From contig KB294417.1 in NCBI GenBank assembly GCA_000328365.1, positions 364,534 to 428,533 on the forward strand: DNA of 64,000 bases. The letters run 5' to 3'. This DNA is from Capitella teleta (Eukaryota > Annelida > Polychaeta > Capitellidae). Shown piece after piece: positions 35,901 through 47,064 of this stretch. Below the pieces are notes generated by a model that was not told where the DNA came from, ran no database searches, and worked only from the letters and a program-made list of their open reading frames with translations. Within the stretch, counting starts at the first letter, position 1; every line of letters begins with the position of its first letter. The position numbers and the translations under genes were made by a program.

Positions 35901-38900
35901 CGAGTGCGCATTGCGAGCGATATTTCCGATGACCCGCTTGATGAAGCCGAAACCAAGATCTATGCTATCAGCAGCGAAGGCGGAAACGTCATTTATCACG
36001 TCAGCAATACACCTAAAGCTCCACCTAGCGCCAGCAAGGAGAATCGCACGTTTGCCATGACTTCCATCTCTGAAGCAGGACACAGAGCGAAAACGGCAAA
36101 GACAAAAATGGAAACAGAGCTTCACTTTGAGAAAGTCAGCGCCTCTGATCTTAACGTCCGCGTCAACCCGTTTGGTTCAGCCAGCTCTGCTGATCGCGTT
36201 GTGTTTGAAGGATATGAGATACCACCATCGCAGAAATTTCATCTGCAGAACGTGAAGCGTTTGGATGCGGAGACTTGCAAGAAAGAAGGAATTTTCTTCA
36301 CTGAGGATCAGGACGGGACGGATGAAAGTGACCTCACGATGGAGGTCAGAGATGAAGCAGAGCGCACGGATGATGAAAAGAGCACGGAGGAGATAGTGGC
36401 TGAGATCATTGCAGAGATGATCAATAAAGTGCTAAGTGAAAAGGAGGTAGAGGAGGAGGAGGAGGTGAAAGAGGAGGAAAGTAAAAGAGGGGAGGAGGCG
36501 GTGGATGGTGGATCGGAGCAGCTGCTCAACTCCATCGAAGGAAGAATGTCTGAGATTGATGAGTCTGATGAAGAGAGAGAAGAGGCTCCCAGCATCCATC
36601 CCCTGCACACGCATATCCTGCTGTACGGCCAGAAGTTTGACGCCCAGCGCACACTGTACGCCCTCTCCTGCCTGAAGACCCTGCTGACCGCCACGCCCCG
36701 TCTGGCCACCTGCGCAATCGCCACGACTAACGTGAGCAGTGCTCAGACGGTGCACGCCACTCAGGTGCAGCACTTGCTGCTCAGACATCGCAGGTCTGTG
36801 TTTGGCAAGAGCTTTTTCAGTGAGTTCCCTGCAGAGGCCCTGAGCACTTTTCGAAGCACCATGTTCATCGAAGTTCTGCTCTCTCTCTGCTTGTACTTCA
36901 TCCGCAGTTATTACCCAAACCTCATGATGAGTAAGCTCACTGAGAGCGAGCTCAATGGAAACAAAGAGGTGCAGGTGCTCTCCTGTGAAGTGCTCACCCT
37001 CCTGCTCCAGGAACTAGTCAACCTGGGCAAGGACAGCGGGCGTGGATTTGCTACGTATATTCATGACCTGCTGGCAAAATGCAAAATCCAGAAGACGCTG
37101 CTACACTGCGTGTTAGCCAGTGTTTACAACGCTCGCAAGAAGACGCCAAGTCCATCTGAGAGCAATTTCACGGAAGCCGTCATCAGTTTCAACGAAGAGA
37201 ACATGGATGGAGACACCAACGACACCTTCCAAGTGAAGCTGCTGAAGCTGCTCTTGGTTGTTATCCACTTGGAGGACATCCTGATGAAGGTTCGAGGCGA
37301 TTCAGAAAGCCTCGCCCACCTCCCCGCTGAAATGGAGCACACACGTGCTGCAGCTCTGGTGCCCACGCTGGCCAAAGTGCGTTACTTCAACAACCGGCCG
37401 GTGGTGTACCAGAGCATGCTTCTGACAGCCGTGTTGAGCGCCCTCAAACAACAGCACCGCTCACACATGCATCGCCACTGGATCGCAACGCTGACCTCCG
37501 CACTGCCCTACTTAGGCAGAGGTCTCAGTCACATGGTCGTCACGGTGGTCAATCAGATCTGTCGCAATATGGAGCTGCTTTCGCATCAATATGACACAGG
37601 AGCCATGCACTCCGGGTTTGTATCTTCAAATTTTCAGGAAATCATAACTTTAAATTTTGTCACCATCACCAGTGGGAACTACCAACCGGATAAAGTTCCG
37701 CCTGACCATGTGATCACCCTCCTAGAAGGCCTCACAACTCTCTGCCACTACTGCCTCCTGGACAGCATGGCTCAGCAGGACGTCGCTAGAGGGCCCAGTA
37801 TCCCTGCTTCTCCAGCTGGCTTATTCCCGGCCACGGCTATGAGTGGCTCATCCACCGATATGGGTCTGCCTGGCACTGCAAATGATCGTCACATCTTCAC
37901 CAATCTCATTCACGTATTCAACCCCATGAACTTCAGAGTATGTAACTTGCGAGTTATAAATCCATTCACGTCTCTGGATTTCAGGAGCCCAGCCCCGCCA
38001 AAGAGCAACCATCTGTGGTGAATCCTGTGGTGGAAGCCAGGCGCCACCTTCTCAGCATCCTCCCTCGCATCCTCTCTGCTCTCTGCGTTCTCTGGCATTC
38101 AGTGCAAACCTCGGAGCACAAGAAAGGATCGTTAGGGGAGGATCAACCCAGCTGGACCATGGGGCCTCCGAGACAAGTTCGCCAGTACATCTTAGAGTTC
38201 ATTAGCCCCATTTCCCGCTACCATAGCATCAACCTCATGGGTGCAATGGCGGTTGTCTGGAATAATCGGCGACAAAGGGGCGCTTTCTACAATCCTAAAC
38301 GGGTGAGTTAAACAGTCTGGTTTTATTCACACATTTATATCAAGGGGTTTTCCATATTTTCTTTTATTTTATGTACCAGTACTTTTTTTTACCCTCTTTT
38401 TGGGGCACAAGAATCCTGGTTTCAGCATTTTACCAAATTATTTTCATGCAATGAATTGACATCATCCCGTGTACCATACTTTCTTGGGAATTTTTCGGGC
38501 TTTCTTTCATAAGCTGGTATTAGTTAACGCTTGCGGAAGGTCATGACCTTTCTGTTTCCCAGTCATCTTGTTCTGAGTGGATGCAGACTTTGATTCCGGA
38601 CGAGGTGTTCACGCCTTCTGGGGTGTACAGGGTAAGCCGAGAGCAAGGAAACGCTGATGTACCGTAACCTAAATTGTGCTTGCAAAATTACTCTCACCTT
38701 CTTCACATGCTGCTATCGTAATCAAAATCATGAAATGTTTCTCTTTTTCTCTTTCAATGGTTCTGGGGTTTTTATTCATTTGATTGGTTTCCGCTGTTCT
38801 TCACCTTTCTTCCTTATTTTTTATTCTGTGCACCTTTTTTCTTTTGATCTTTTAGATATCTATAATCATTTTTTCATTATTTCAGTGTGAAAACTATATA

Positions 38901-41900
38901 ATATTCACAGGCTCAGTAAATTGTATCAATAATTTTCTACAATTGACACATTAGAAATTATATCAAACAATTTCATACGCGTGCTTCTAACCCTCGCCTC
39001 CAGGTCATCCCATCTGCCGGAGACGATCAGCTGTTGCTGGTTGAGTTAATCAGTGCCATCAAGGTCTTCCCAACTGACACCCTCATCCAAACAGTGAAAC
39101 AGGTTATCCACAATCCCCCAACCACCGCCAGTGAAAAGGTAACACCCCCTTCCCATCCTCCTCTCTTTGCATTATCACACACTCTTTCTTCTCAGAAGCG
39201 GACATCGCATGAAGTTGGTCTTCTACAGTTCTTCTTTGCGTATGTGCAGCGTACTCCAGGGGCGCATCTGGTAGATTCGTGGCCGTCGCTGCTCTCCCTT
39301 CTGAAGGAAGGTCTCCAGATCAACCTCTCCCCTCCCGGCCACTTCATTCTACTCGCGTGAGTTAATTTTTCTCTTTATTTTTTTCTCCATCTGAGCTTGG
39401 ATCAGAGTCATGTGATGTTAGTCGGACTAGTCCTATAATGTTACTCAATGTTTATTACTTATTTCATAGCCTTTGTGCTCCAATTAAACACCCGCATAAG
39501 ATCATCACTGGATGTTAGAACTGGTGCCCTGCTAATTGCGTTGATTTATTTATTGCATTTTGTACAAATTTATGAGAAGTAATGCTATTATTCATGGACC
39601 CATATAAAATATGTTATTGATAACATTGAATCTGTACAATGATCGAGTGATTTGACAGAAAATGGTCTGACTCATCAGTCTCATACGACAGTTAATTTTA
39701 TGCTGCATTAAATGTTGATATTTGTGGGTATATGTTATACATGTATTAAATGTAATGTACAAAATGTATGCAATACATATTATTCCTTAGCTTAGGGAGG
39801 TATATCAGACGTAGGAGGATTTCAGAGTGAAATTCGACCCTTGCTCCTTAACTGATATCTCATGAGTGTTGTACGACCCCTTAAAACCGAATTATTCCTT
39901 ATTGGCCAGTCATTGAAGTTCTATATGGGTTTAGTGCGTTATGATTTATAATGTTATGACTTACAGAAATGCACCCCTATTCGATGTGTGTTTCTGTAAA
40001 ATTGCATATTTGTGTGATGCACAATTAAACACATCGATCAAGAATTAGAAATTTTTAGACAGAGGTGTTACTCCGATTCTTGCTATATATATCTGAACCA
40101 AGTTGAGGTAATTTTGCACATTACGTAATAGTCACGTTTGTCTTGCCTGACGTGAGCACAAGTCAAAGGTGACGCTAGGTCTGTGTACGCATAATCGTGA
40201 GTTCAATTGATCGGAAGTGATATATTTAGGTAAGAGATAAGTACTCTTTTGGTCGGCACAACAATGCGAAGCATTGAATGCAGTCGTGAAGAATTGCGTT
40301 ATGATCGCCTCGCTTTTAGCCTTTTGCGGTGATGTCAGCTGACTCCGCCCCTTCTGCATCTCATTTGCATAACAATAAGGTCTCCGTCACAGCGTGCAGG
40401 TGGGCGAGCAACGGTTGATTCGTTGTTACCATTCCCGTGATTCCACATGCGCAGCTGTTTCAACCTGGGCGATCCGTGTCAACTGTGTTCCTGAGGCATA
40501 CCTCAGCCAGTAAGGGGGACGTGAAGGACTAGCGTCGTGCGTGTTTAGGGTGACGTGGTGGCGGTCTAAAGATGGCCGCTCGCTTCCCGCAGGAGTGCGT
40601 TGACGCCGCCGATGACCCCTTGACTTGCCTCATTTGCACGGAGCCTTTCGAGGATCCGAAAGTGCTCCCGTGCCACCACACGTTTTGTGCGCACTGCCTG
40701 GAAAAGTACTTTCGCACATTCCAACGGGATGGCGATCAGCCGGCGGGGACGTTCCCCTGCCCCGTGTGCAGGCAGGCGGTGCAGGTGCCTGAAGGGGGCC
40801 TCCAGGGGCTGGGGTCGGAAGCAAAGACTGAGCACATCCAGGATCTGGTAGCGAAGATCTCCACCCACAAGAAGGTCCACTGTGACGTCTGCAAGTACAA
40901 GAAACACGACGTTGGAGCGATTGATCACTGTACGAGTTGCGCCATTAACTACTGCGAACACTGCGCCAAAGATCACTCCAAGCACTGGCTGTTCACCACA
41001 CACGCCACTGTACCTGTGACGCAGATGGATAAATCCGCCCTCAAGTGTGAGATCCATGAAGCAGAGCACTTACGGTATTACTGCGCCACGTGCACGGCCC
41101 CCCTGTGCACCGTGTGTGCCGTGTCTGACCACCACGGACATCGCACAATGGAGCTGAGCTGCGCCTTAGGCAACAAGAAGGAAGCCATCCAGGAAAGGTT
41201 CCAGCTGATGAGTGAACGGGTCATGGGCGCTGAGGAACGGCTGGCGCAGCTGGAGGACATGCAGAACATCCGCGAAGCAGCCGCCAAAAAGACGCGGCTT
41301 GAGATTGAACGCCATGTGGCGACCCTGATTGGGCAGTTACACCAGCGCAAGCAGCAGCTGCTCTCTGAGTTGGATCGTAACCATGAAGCTGGAACCAAAT
41401 CGCTGCTGCTGGAGAAGGAGAACTGCTCTTTCACTCTCGCAAACATGAAGAGTCTGTGGAAGTTTGCAGCAAAATTGACAGAACCGAGTCAGACGTTGCA
41501 GCTGCTGGCCATGTATGGAGATCTCAACAAGATGGTGGACGGAGTGATCTCTGCTCCTGAACCCAAGCTTCCAAAGGAATGCAGCACAATGCACATGTTC
41601 ATGCCCAAGGAGCATATGGCAGTAGGTGAACTCCAGACGTGCGCTCTGAGTGAGGACCTGGTACGCAGGATTGCATCCGCTGGTGACTTATCAAATGGAG
41701 CCAACCGCGCCCCCAGCCCCCCTCCCAGTGTCACACCATTCCAGTATTATGAGCCCATGAACCTCAAGTGGCAAGCTCCGAGACTTGTGTGGAAAGCAGA
41801 CAAGATTGGAGCTAAGACTGGCGAGGTGAATGAGGCTTATGACGTGGCCATCACGCCCAATGGCACTGTTGTGGCAGCCGAGTGGCTGAACCAGCGCTTG

Positions 41901-44900
41901 CAGGTCTTTGACAGCACTGGCTTCTCCAAGGACATAATTGGCTCTGGTGTTGTTCAGCCATGGGGAGTTGCTCTTACGAGAGAGGGAAACTTCGCGATCA
42001 CAGATGAGAAAGATCGGACAGTCAAAGTGTACACGCCGCAAGGAACAAATGTTCTCTCATGGAAGAAACTCCTTTTTGGTTGGCCGCGTGGCATTGCTGT
42101 CACATCCAGTGGCCAGTACGTAGTCAGTGATACGCAGCACGGCAAGCACACCGTCAGCATTCATCTACCGGACGGCGCTTGCATTCGTCAGGTCGGCTCT
42201 CAGGGCAGCGGCAATGATCAGTTCCACTGGCCGAGGTACGTCGCAGTGGATCACCACGACCGCATTTTGGTGTCAGACAGCAGCAACCACTGCATCAAAG
42301 TGCTTGACTCGACCGGCCACTTCCTTTTCAAATTCGGCTCGATTGGCAGTGGGGACGGCCACATGAAGCACCCACGGGGCATCTGCGTCTGCCCTAATGA
42401 CAACATCGTGGTGGCCGATCAGGACAACCATCGTGTGACCCTCTACAGCCCTGATGGCAAGTTCATTCGGCACGTGCTTGCTGTGCAGAAACCTTGGGGA
42501 GTTGCTCTAAGTGAGGGAGGCTTGCTGGCTGTCACCCAGAAACCCGCGTTGTCTCTCTATAAGGTCTTTGACCCCATGCCCTGACCTTTATTGCTTGAAA
42601 TCTTATTGTGATCATTCAGTCTCCTTGAGGCTCAGGTGCTCCCTCATTCTCTCCCTCTGTTGTTGGTCCCTTGCCGTCATGTGCGTTGTCTTTTTATTGT
42701 ATAATTTATTTTTGTTTAACATTATTTGCCGTACTCAAAAATTATTTAATTTACATGTGCTCAATTTCTCACAAACTCTTAATATCAAATTACATGTAGC
42801 TGTATTTTTTCTCTGCCTCCTCAAATTTACAATTGTTTTGGATGATTTTTATCATTACTTTTTTTTTTTGGAAACTTGCCGTTGATATCAAAAACGTGTT
42901 CTACTTCATGATAGTACAGTGGATGAGTGTATGATGGTTATAATAACTGGCAGTATAATTGCTAAGGCTTTCAATATGTGTGATATTCATTTTAATCTTC
43001 TTTTTTTCTTATTTTTTTTTTTTCTTTACAAATTGTAGTAATAATGGTCACAGGTCTTACATAAAAATAATTGTAGTTCATGAATAATGAATAGCGCTCA
43101 CATATTTTTTTTTTTTTATTATTCATTAATTCAAAACATTTCGCATGTGATCAACTGTTACCGTACACCATGCATTACTGAATGGCATTATTCGCATATT
43201 CTCATGCATAATTCAGTGTACAAGTACCGGAATGCTAAAACCACAAATCATATTCTCATGTTTTGCAAATGTGGAATTGGTTGTTTTTGTGTCATTTTTC
43301 GCCTTCTACGTGAAGCCTCTTTTTTGCCAGAATCGTGAATAAACTGTCGAAACTGATTTAAGTTATCATTTAATCATTCTTTAACTAAGTACTAGTAGTC
43401 ATGACGCTTTTGATGTGCTATGATTTGCTGCAAAATGACGCCGTTGACGCTCTTAATAATATTTTAAGTGCTTGAAAAATGTTAAATCGGATTTCGGCCC
43501 TGATGTTTTTCAGCTCAATGGTTTTCATACGTGCGCACTCGTTTGATCTCGACGCACCGTTAATACGATTTAGGGAGTCTTGTAAATCATAACGCACATT
43601 CTGTTTATCTGCCTCAGCCCTTTACTCGGTTCTGTTTTTAGTTAAAAGTTATTGCCTCAAACATTTCGTGCTTAGTGATTCTAGATTAGTTGGCTGCTCT
43701 TGGTAATGATCACGCAAAAAAAATGTTAGCTCATGTCTTAAGAAGCATCGGATTTTCTTCAGATGAGAACGTTATGATTTTGAACCCATTATCCCCTCTC
43801 TATATACCCCTTCTCCTCGAATTAATTAAAATTTCTTTTCCTTGAAATTGACACACGTTCATTACCGTGACTATTTTGGCATCAGAATAAGTCTACTTTG
43901 TTTCATTTAAATTATATATACCAAGTAAAATTCAGCTTAGACACAATGGGTGATGAATCATGTGTGATAGGGGTGTATATATATTTTATGTGATGCCTAA
44001 TGCTGTTGTGTTGTAAGAAAGGAGAGAAGGTTAGCACTCCCCTTGATAAGGACGGAAGAGACCCTTGTGGTCTTACAAACACATTAGGCCATGCCCTCTA
44101 CTTAGGGGCATACCCAATTTTTTTCGACATTTCTTCCCAGTTAATAATTATTTATAGTACAATACACTAGGAACTGTAGGAGTGTAGCCTGTAGGAACTG
44201 CTCCGCTACCCCATGGCAGCTAGGCCTATCCAGTATATCTCTTCGAATTACATGTATTTTTAATTCAATAATTGTTTTTATGACTAAGCTTATCACTTTG
44301 AAAATTGATTTTCATTGTTTTCCAAAATAAATGAGAGATTTTTCTTTGCAGTTTGCTGAGTGAATTTGTTCAGAAGATCCCAATGTTTGATGACAGGAAA
44401 GACCTCAAAGACCTACAGGTTGCTTACATATTCTAACATAATTAATATAATTCATTGAATATCAATCACTTCATGTAATAATTTGCATGTTCTGATCTAT
44501 GTTAGTCCGTCATTTGTGGTTATTATTTATGTTTATTTGTTTGTTTTTGTTTTTTTTTAGTTATGTCTTTTTATGACATGAATAAAATAATAATAATATT
44601 ATTATTATGATATTGATAATATTCATAATTAATATTTACAGGACATCCTGCAAAAGCTGTTGGAATCAGTTGGTGAAATAGCTGGGGCTTCCCTGGAGCA
44701 GACAACGTTCTTTAGGCGCAACCTGGTGGTGAAACCAGGCGCACAGATTGACGTTCAGCCTGAGGCAGAGGAAGCACAGACTGACCACGACACGGAAGGT
44801 TTGTCCATCTCCCTTCATCCCATCTCCTTCAACCTCAGCCTCCTCCCCTCCAGCAGAAGTGGAGCCAGTCCTTCCTGCTGAGCCTCCCACCCTTCACCAA

Positions 44901-47064
44901 CCAAAGGCCACGACACATATCATTGAGCACAACTACAGGCAGTACAGCGTGCAGGCTTTGGTCATCATAGCCGAGCTGACCGCTACTCTCCTGGATGTGG
45001 TCTACCGCAGTGAAGAGAAGGATCGAGTTGTTCCTCTTCTGCATAATCTGATGTACAACGTGTTTCCGTACCTCAAGAACCACAGGTGTGATGCGATGAT
45101 TGTGTTGTCATTGTTTCATTTTGCTTCCTCAGCCCGCATAACTTACCTTCATTCCGTGCCTGTGCACAGCTCCTGGCCAACTTGAGTGAATATCAATACA
45201 CACGCAAGGCATGGAAAAAAGAAGCCTTTGAGCTGCTCCTCGATTCCAGTTTCTTTCAAACGGATGAAACTTGCATCGGTTTCTGGAGAACGATCATCGA
45301 TAACCTGATGACCCACGACAAAACCACATTCCGCGACCTGCTTGGTGCGTCCTCTTTTCAATCTATTCTAATTTCTCTTTCATTTTCTAATTTCTTTTTC
45401 TCCAGGTCGTGTGACCATCACCCAGGGTGCTTCTTTGAACCTGTTCACCAGTAAAGAGCATGAAATAGAGTTGCGCGCTCAGCTCCTGAAGAGACTCAGC
45501 TTTACTGTGTTCTGCAGTGATTTGGACCAATACCAACGCAGTATGCCTGAGATCCAGGAGCGCCTCAGTGACAGCCTCCGTCTGCAGTCCGTGCCGTCAG
45601 TCCAGGCACAGGTTTTCCTCTGCTTCCGCGTGCTCATTATGCGTGTCTCTCCGCATCATCTTACCTCACTATGGCCAACCATCATCACTGAACTGGTCAG
45701 TGATATATTGCATGTGAGACAATGTGTTTTCTTATTCCTATTATTATCAGGTGCAAGTCTTGTTGCAAATTGAACAAGAACTCAGCCCCGAGATGGAAGA
45801 CTCCAGGTGAGATAATATTTCTTTTTAGTTGTATTCATTTCTTTGTATAAATTTTTTTTTTTCCTACCTGGAAGCTGTAATTCGCTCGTTAACTTTTTGG
45901 CTTTGATTTCTCCCTTTGTTCATTTAGCTCCAAGAGGCCAAAGAGCAGGTATCCGTGTCGATACATCTGCTGATGTAGTTGTATAGCGCATTTGCAGTGT
46001 TTGTAGATGGAACCTTGAATGTTGTACAGATGAACCCCTCCCCCCAATCGTTCTCCGCAGCTTTAAGTGTACGCATGTTTGTCATTCACTGTGAATAATC
46101 TTATTCTGCAGCACTTTCTTTGATAAAGTCACCAGAAAAGTCAAGTATGTATTTAAGGGTCGCTTCTCACGTATCAGTAGCTTCTTCTGTTGGATTAATT
46201 TTAGTTTCCGGAACCAAATGCACGCTCACTCATTCGACACTGTTAGCACTAAGCACTCGTCGAATAGTTGTTTAGCTCTAGCACTCACATATCCGCTGTA
46301 CATGGCACCGTATTTCACAATGCATCTCGTGTGTTAACCAACATTTTAAACCATCTCTCTTGATTATCTTTGATAACTTTTTATCATTTTTCAGAACCAG
46401 AGTTGCCCAAATTGCCAACTTGGACCCCTCGTGGGCCCTGCAGGGCAATGGTGTGCACCAACACCAACCAGGATGGCTACGGCTCTACTTAGCCGCCTGC
46501 AAACTGCTTGACCTTGCTCTAGTTCTACCAGCTGACCTGCTGCCTCAGTTCCAGCTGTACCGCTGGGCCTTCATAGGCGACACGTACGAAGCAGACGACA
46601 CTGGTCGCAGATTCAAAGACCAAGTCCCCTTCTTCACGCCCCACATCACACGAATCGCCAAACTGCTCAACGCTAGAGTAAGCTCTAATCACACTACTTT
46701 GAGGTCAATCTCTCTTCTTATCTTCTAGTATTGTGACCTTGATGACCCCTCGACTTTCCCCACCATGATCCGCACTCCTGGGTGCCCCCTCCTGCGCATG
46801 CAAAGCATCCGAGGTCTGCGCGATCTTCACCCGTTCTTCAACTCCATTGTGAACATGACGGGGGCTTCGTACACGCCGCCCAAGAAGACGAACAGTGTGC
46901 CCAAATCTCAGTCAGCACCTGACGTACACCGCATGGCATCTTTTGAGAGCTCAACGTCTGTGTCGGTTCTGAAGTCGCACCGTGAAGGCAAAGCGCTCTC
47001 TTCACGACGCTACATCGAGGAGATGCTTGAATCAGACTTCTTGGAGCAAATGCCCCGATCATGA
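29953..47064 (+). CDS. DOP1: DOP1 (Dopey) family protein
   Basis: Large conserved protein of Golgi/endosome traffic; animal DOP1 works with MON2 and links membranes to kinesin-1. Twenty-six coding exons, all phases consistent: 29953-30174, 32136-32322, 32377-32542, 32597-33014, 33066-33680, 33738-34279 (contains the assembly gap), 34336-34616, 34672-34824, 34872-34975, 35655-35807, 35864-37615, 37673-37937, 37985-38302, 38563-38631, 39004-39138, 39196-39356, 44352-44418, 44642-44798, 44857-45085, 45133-45344, 45406-45695, 45751-45806, 45928-45948, 46112-46144, 46395-46677, 46729-47064. About 2,390 residues plus the gap, close to human DOP1A. The N-terminal Dopey domain is clear ([52 protein letters not shown]); the C-terminus matches too ([26 protein letters not shown]). 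The middle is acidic and disordered. A 679-bp intron precedes exon 10. Possible poly(A) signal at 47690. Confidence 0.97.
31143..32045. mobile_element. Non-autonomous pogo/Tigger-like DNA transposon
   Basis: The left end CAGTCAAACCTCATTCATCC and the right end (reverse complement CAGGCAGCCATCATTAATCT) are related inverted repeats flanked by TA on both sides. Sub-terminal copies of GGATTAATGAGGGAGTCGGA-like sequence occur at 31433, 31945 and 32012. No transposase frame is present. It lies in DOP1 intron 1 and is interrupted by a smaller MITE. Confidence 0.7.
31212..31386. mobile_element. Mariner-like MITE nested in the pogo-like element
   Basis: Perfect terminal inverted repeats of about 20 bp (CAGAGTGGGCCAAAAGTAG...) enclose about 135 bp of AT-rich sequence with no open frame, flanked by TA target duplications. 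Ends and target site fit the Tc1/mariner type. The intact ends suggest that it is younger than its host element. Confidence 0.9.
34014..34063. other. Assembly gap (50 N) inside DOP1
   Basis: The gap falls in an exon just after a glutamate-rich stretch (33955-34013). The reading frame differs before and after it, as expected if the run of 50 N is a placeholder of unknown length. It is not evidence of a frameshift in the gene. Confidence 0.95.
40343..40370 (+). promoter_or_regulatory. Possible promoter elements of the TRIM-NHL gene
   Basis: A GC-box-like CTCCGCCCC (about 40343-40351) and a POU octamer ATTTGCAT (40363-40370) lie 200-230 bp upstream of the ATG in a locally GC-richer segment. Motif matches only; the transcription start is not known. 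Confidence 0.35.
40572..42584 (+). CDS. TRIM-NHL family RING E3 ubiquitin ligase (intronless)
   Basis: 670 residues in one exon. RING finger C3HC4 at residues 19-66 (C19, C22, C34, H36, C39, C42, C63, C66), B-box 1 at about 104-144, B-box 2 at about 159-190 ([16 protein letters not shown]), a coiled coil at about 205-310, then a linker and about six NHL repeats (about 420-665; e.g. [39 protein letters not shown]), forming a beta-propeller. No filamin repeat is evident, so the layout resembles TRIM32/TRIM56-like more than TRIM71 members. The RING should transfer ubiquitin; NHL propellers bind RNA or protein. The start ATG sits in good context (AAGATGGCC). Poly(A) signal at 43338-43343. The gene lies within a DOP1 intron on the same strand. 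Confidence 0.95.
   Translation: MAARFPQECVDAADDPLTCLICTEPFEDPKVLPCHHTFCAHCLEKYFRTFQRDGDQPAGTFPCPVCRQAVQVPEGGLQGLGSEAKTEHIQDLVAKISTHKKVHCDVCKYKKHDVGAIDHCTSCAINYCEHCAKDHSKHWLFTTHATVPVTQMDKSALKCEIHEAEHLRYYCATCTAPLCTVCAVSDHHGHRTMELSCALGNKKEAIQERFQLMSERVMGAEERLAQLEDMQNIREAAAKKTRLEIERHVATLIGQLHQRKQQLLSELDRNHEAGTKSLLLEKENCSFTLANMKSLWKFAAKLTEPSQTLQLLAMYGDLNKMVDGVISAPEPKLPKECSTMHMFMPKEHMAVGELQTCALSEDLVRRIASAGDLSNGANRAPSPPPSVTPFQYYEPMNLKWQAPRLVWKADKIGAKTGEVNEAYDVAITPNGTVVAAEWLNQRLQVFDSTGFSKDIIGSGVVQPWGVALTREGNFAITDEKDRTVKVYTPQGTNVLSWKKLLFGWPRGIAVTSSGQYVVSDTQHGKHTVSIHLPDGACIRQVGSQGSGNDQFHWPRYVAVDHHDRILVSDSSNHCIKVLDSTGHFLFKFGSIGSGDGHMKHPRGICVCPNDNIVVADQDNHRVTLYSPDGKFIRHVLAVQKPWGVALSEGGLLAVTQKPALSLYKVFDPMP
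43338..43343 (+). terminator. Poly(A) signal of the TRIM-NHL gene
   Basis: AATAAA about 750 bp after the stop codon. Because the gene sits in a DOP1 intron on the same strand, use of this signal could also end DOP1 transcripts early. Confidence 0.55.
43994..44099. repeat. Imperfect hairpin of about 100 bp
   Basis: GCCTAATG...GTGTTGTAAG pairs with CTTACAAACACATTAGGC about 55 bp downstream, with a small bulge in the left arm. It could be a MITE or other foldback; no known family recognised. Confidence 0.5.

Larger units (their letters stand above)
39357..44351 (+). other. DOP1 host intron (5 kb) containing the TRIM-NHL gene
   Basis: Donor CTCGC|GTGAGT and acceptor TTTGCAG|TTTGCTG join in phase 2. 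The intron is about one hundred times longer than most others in the gene and contains a whole intronless gene at 40572-42584. Flanks carry CGTTATGAT motifs at 39941, 40297, 43586 and 43769 and an imperfect hairpin at 43994-44099. Confidence 0.9.
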
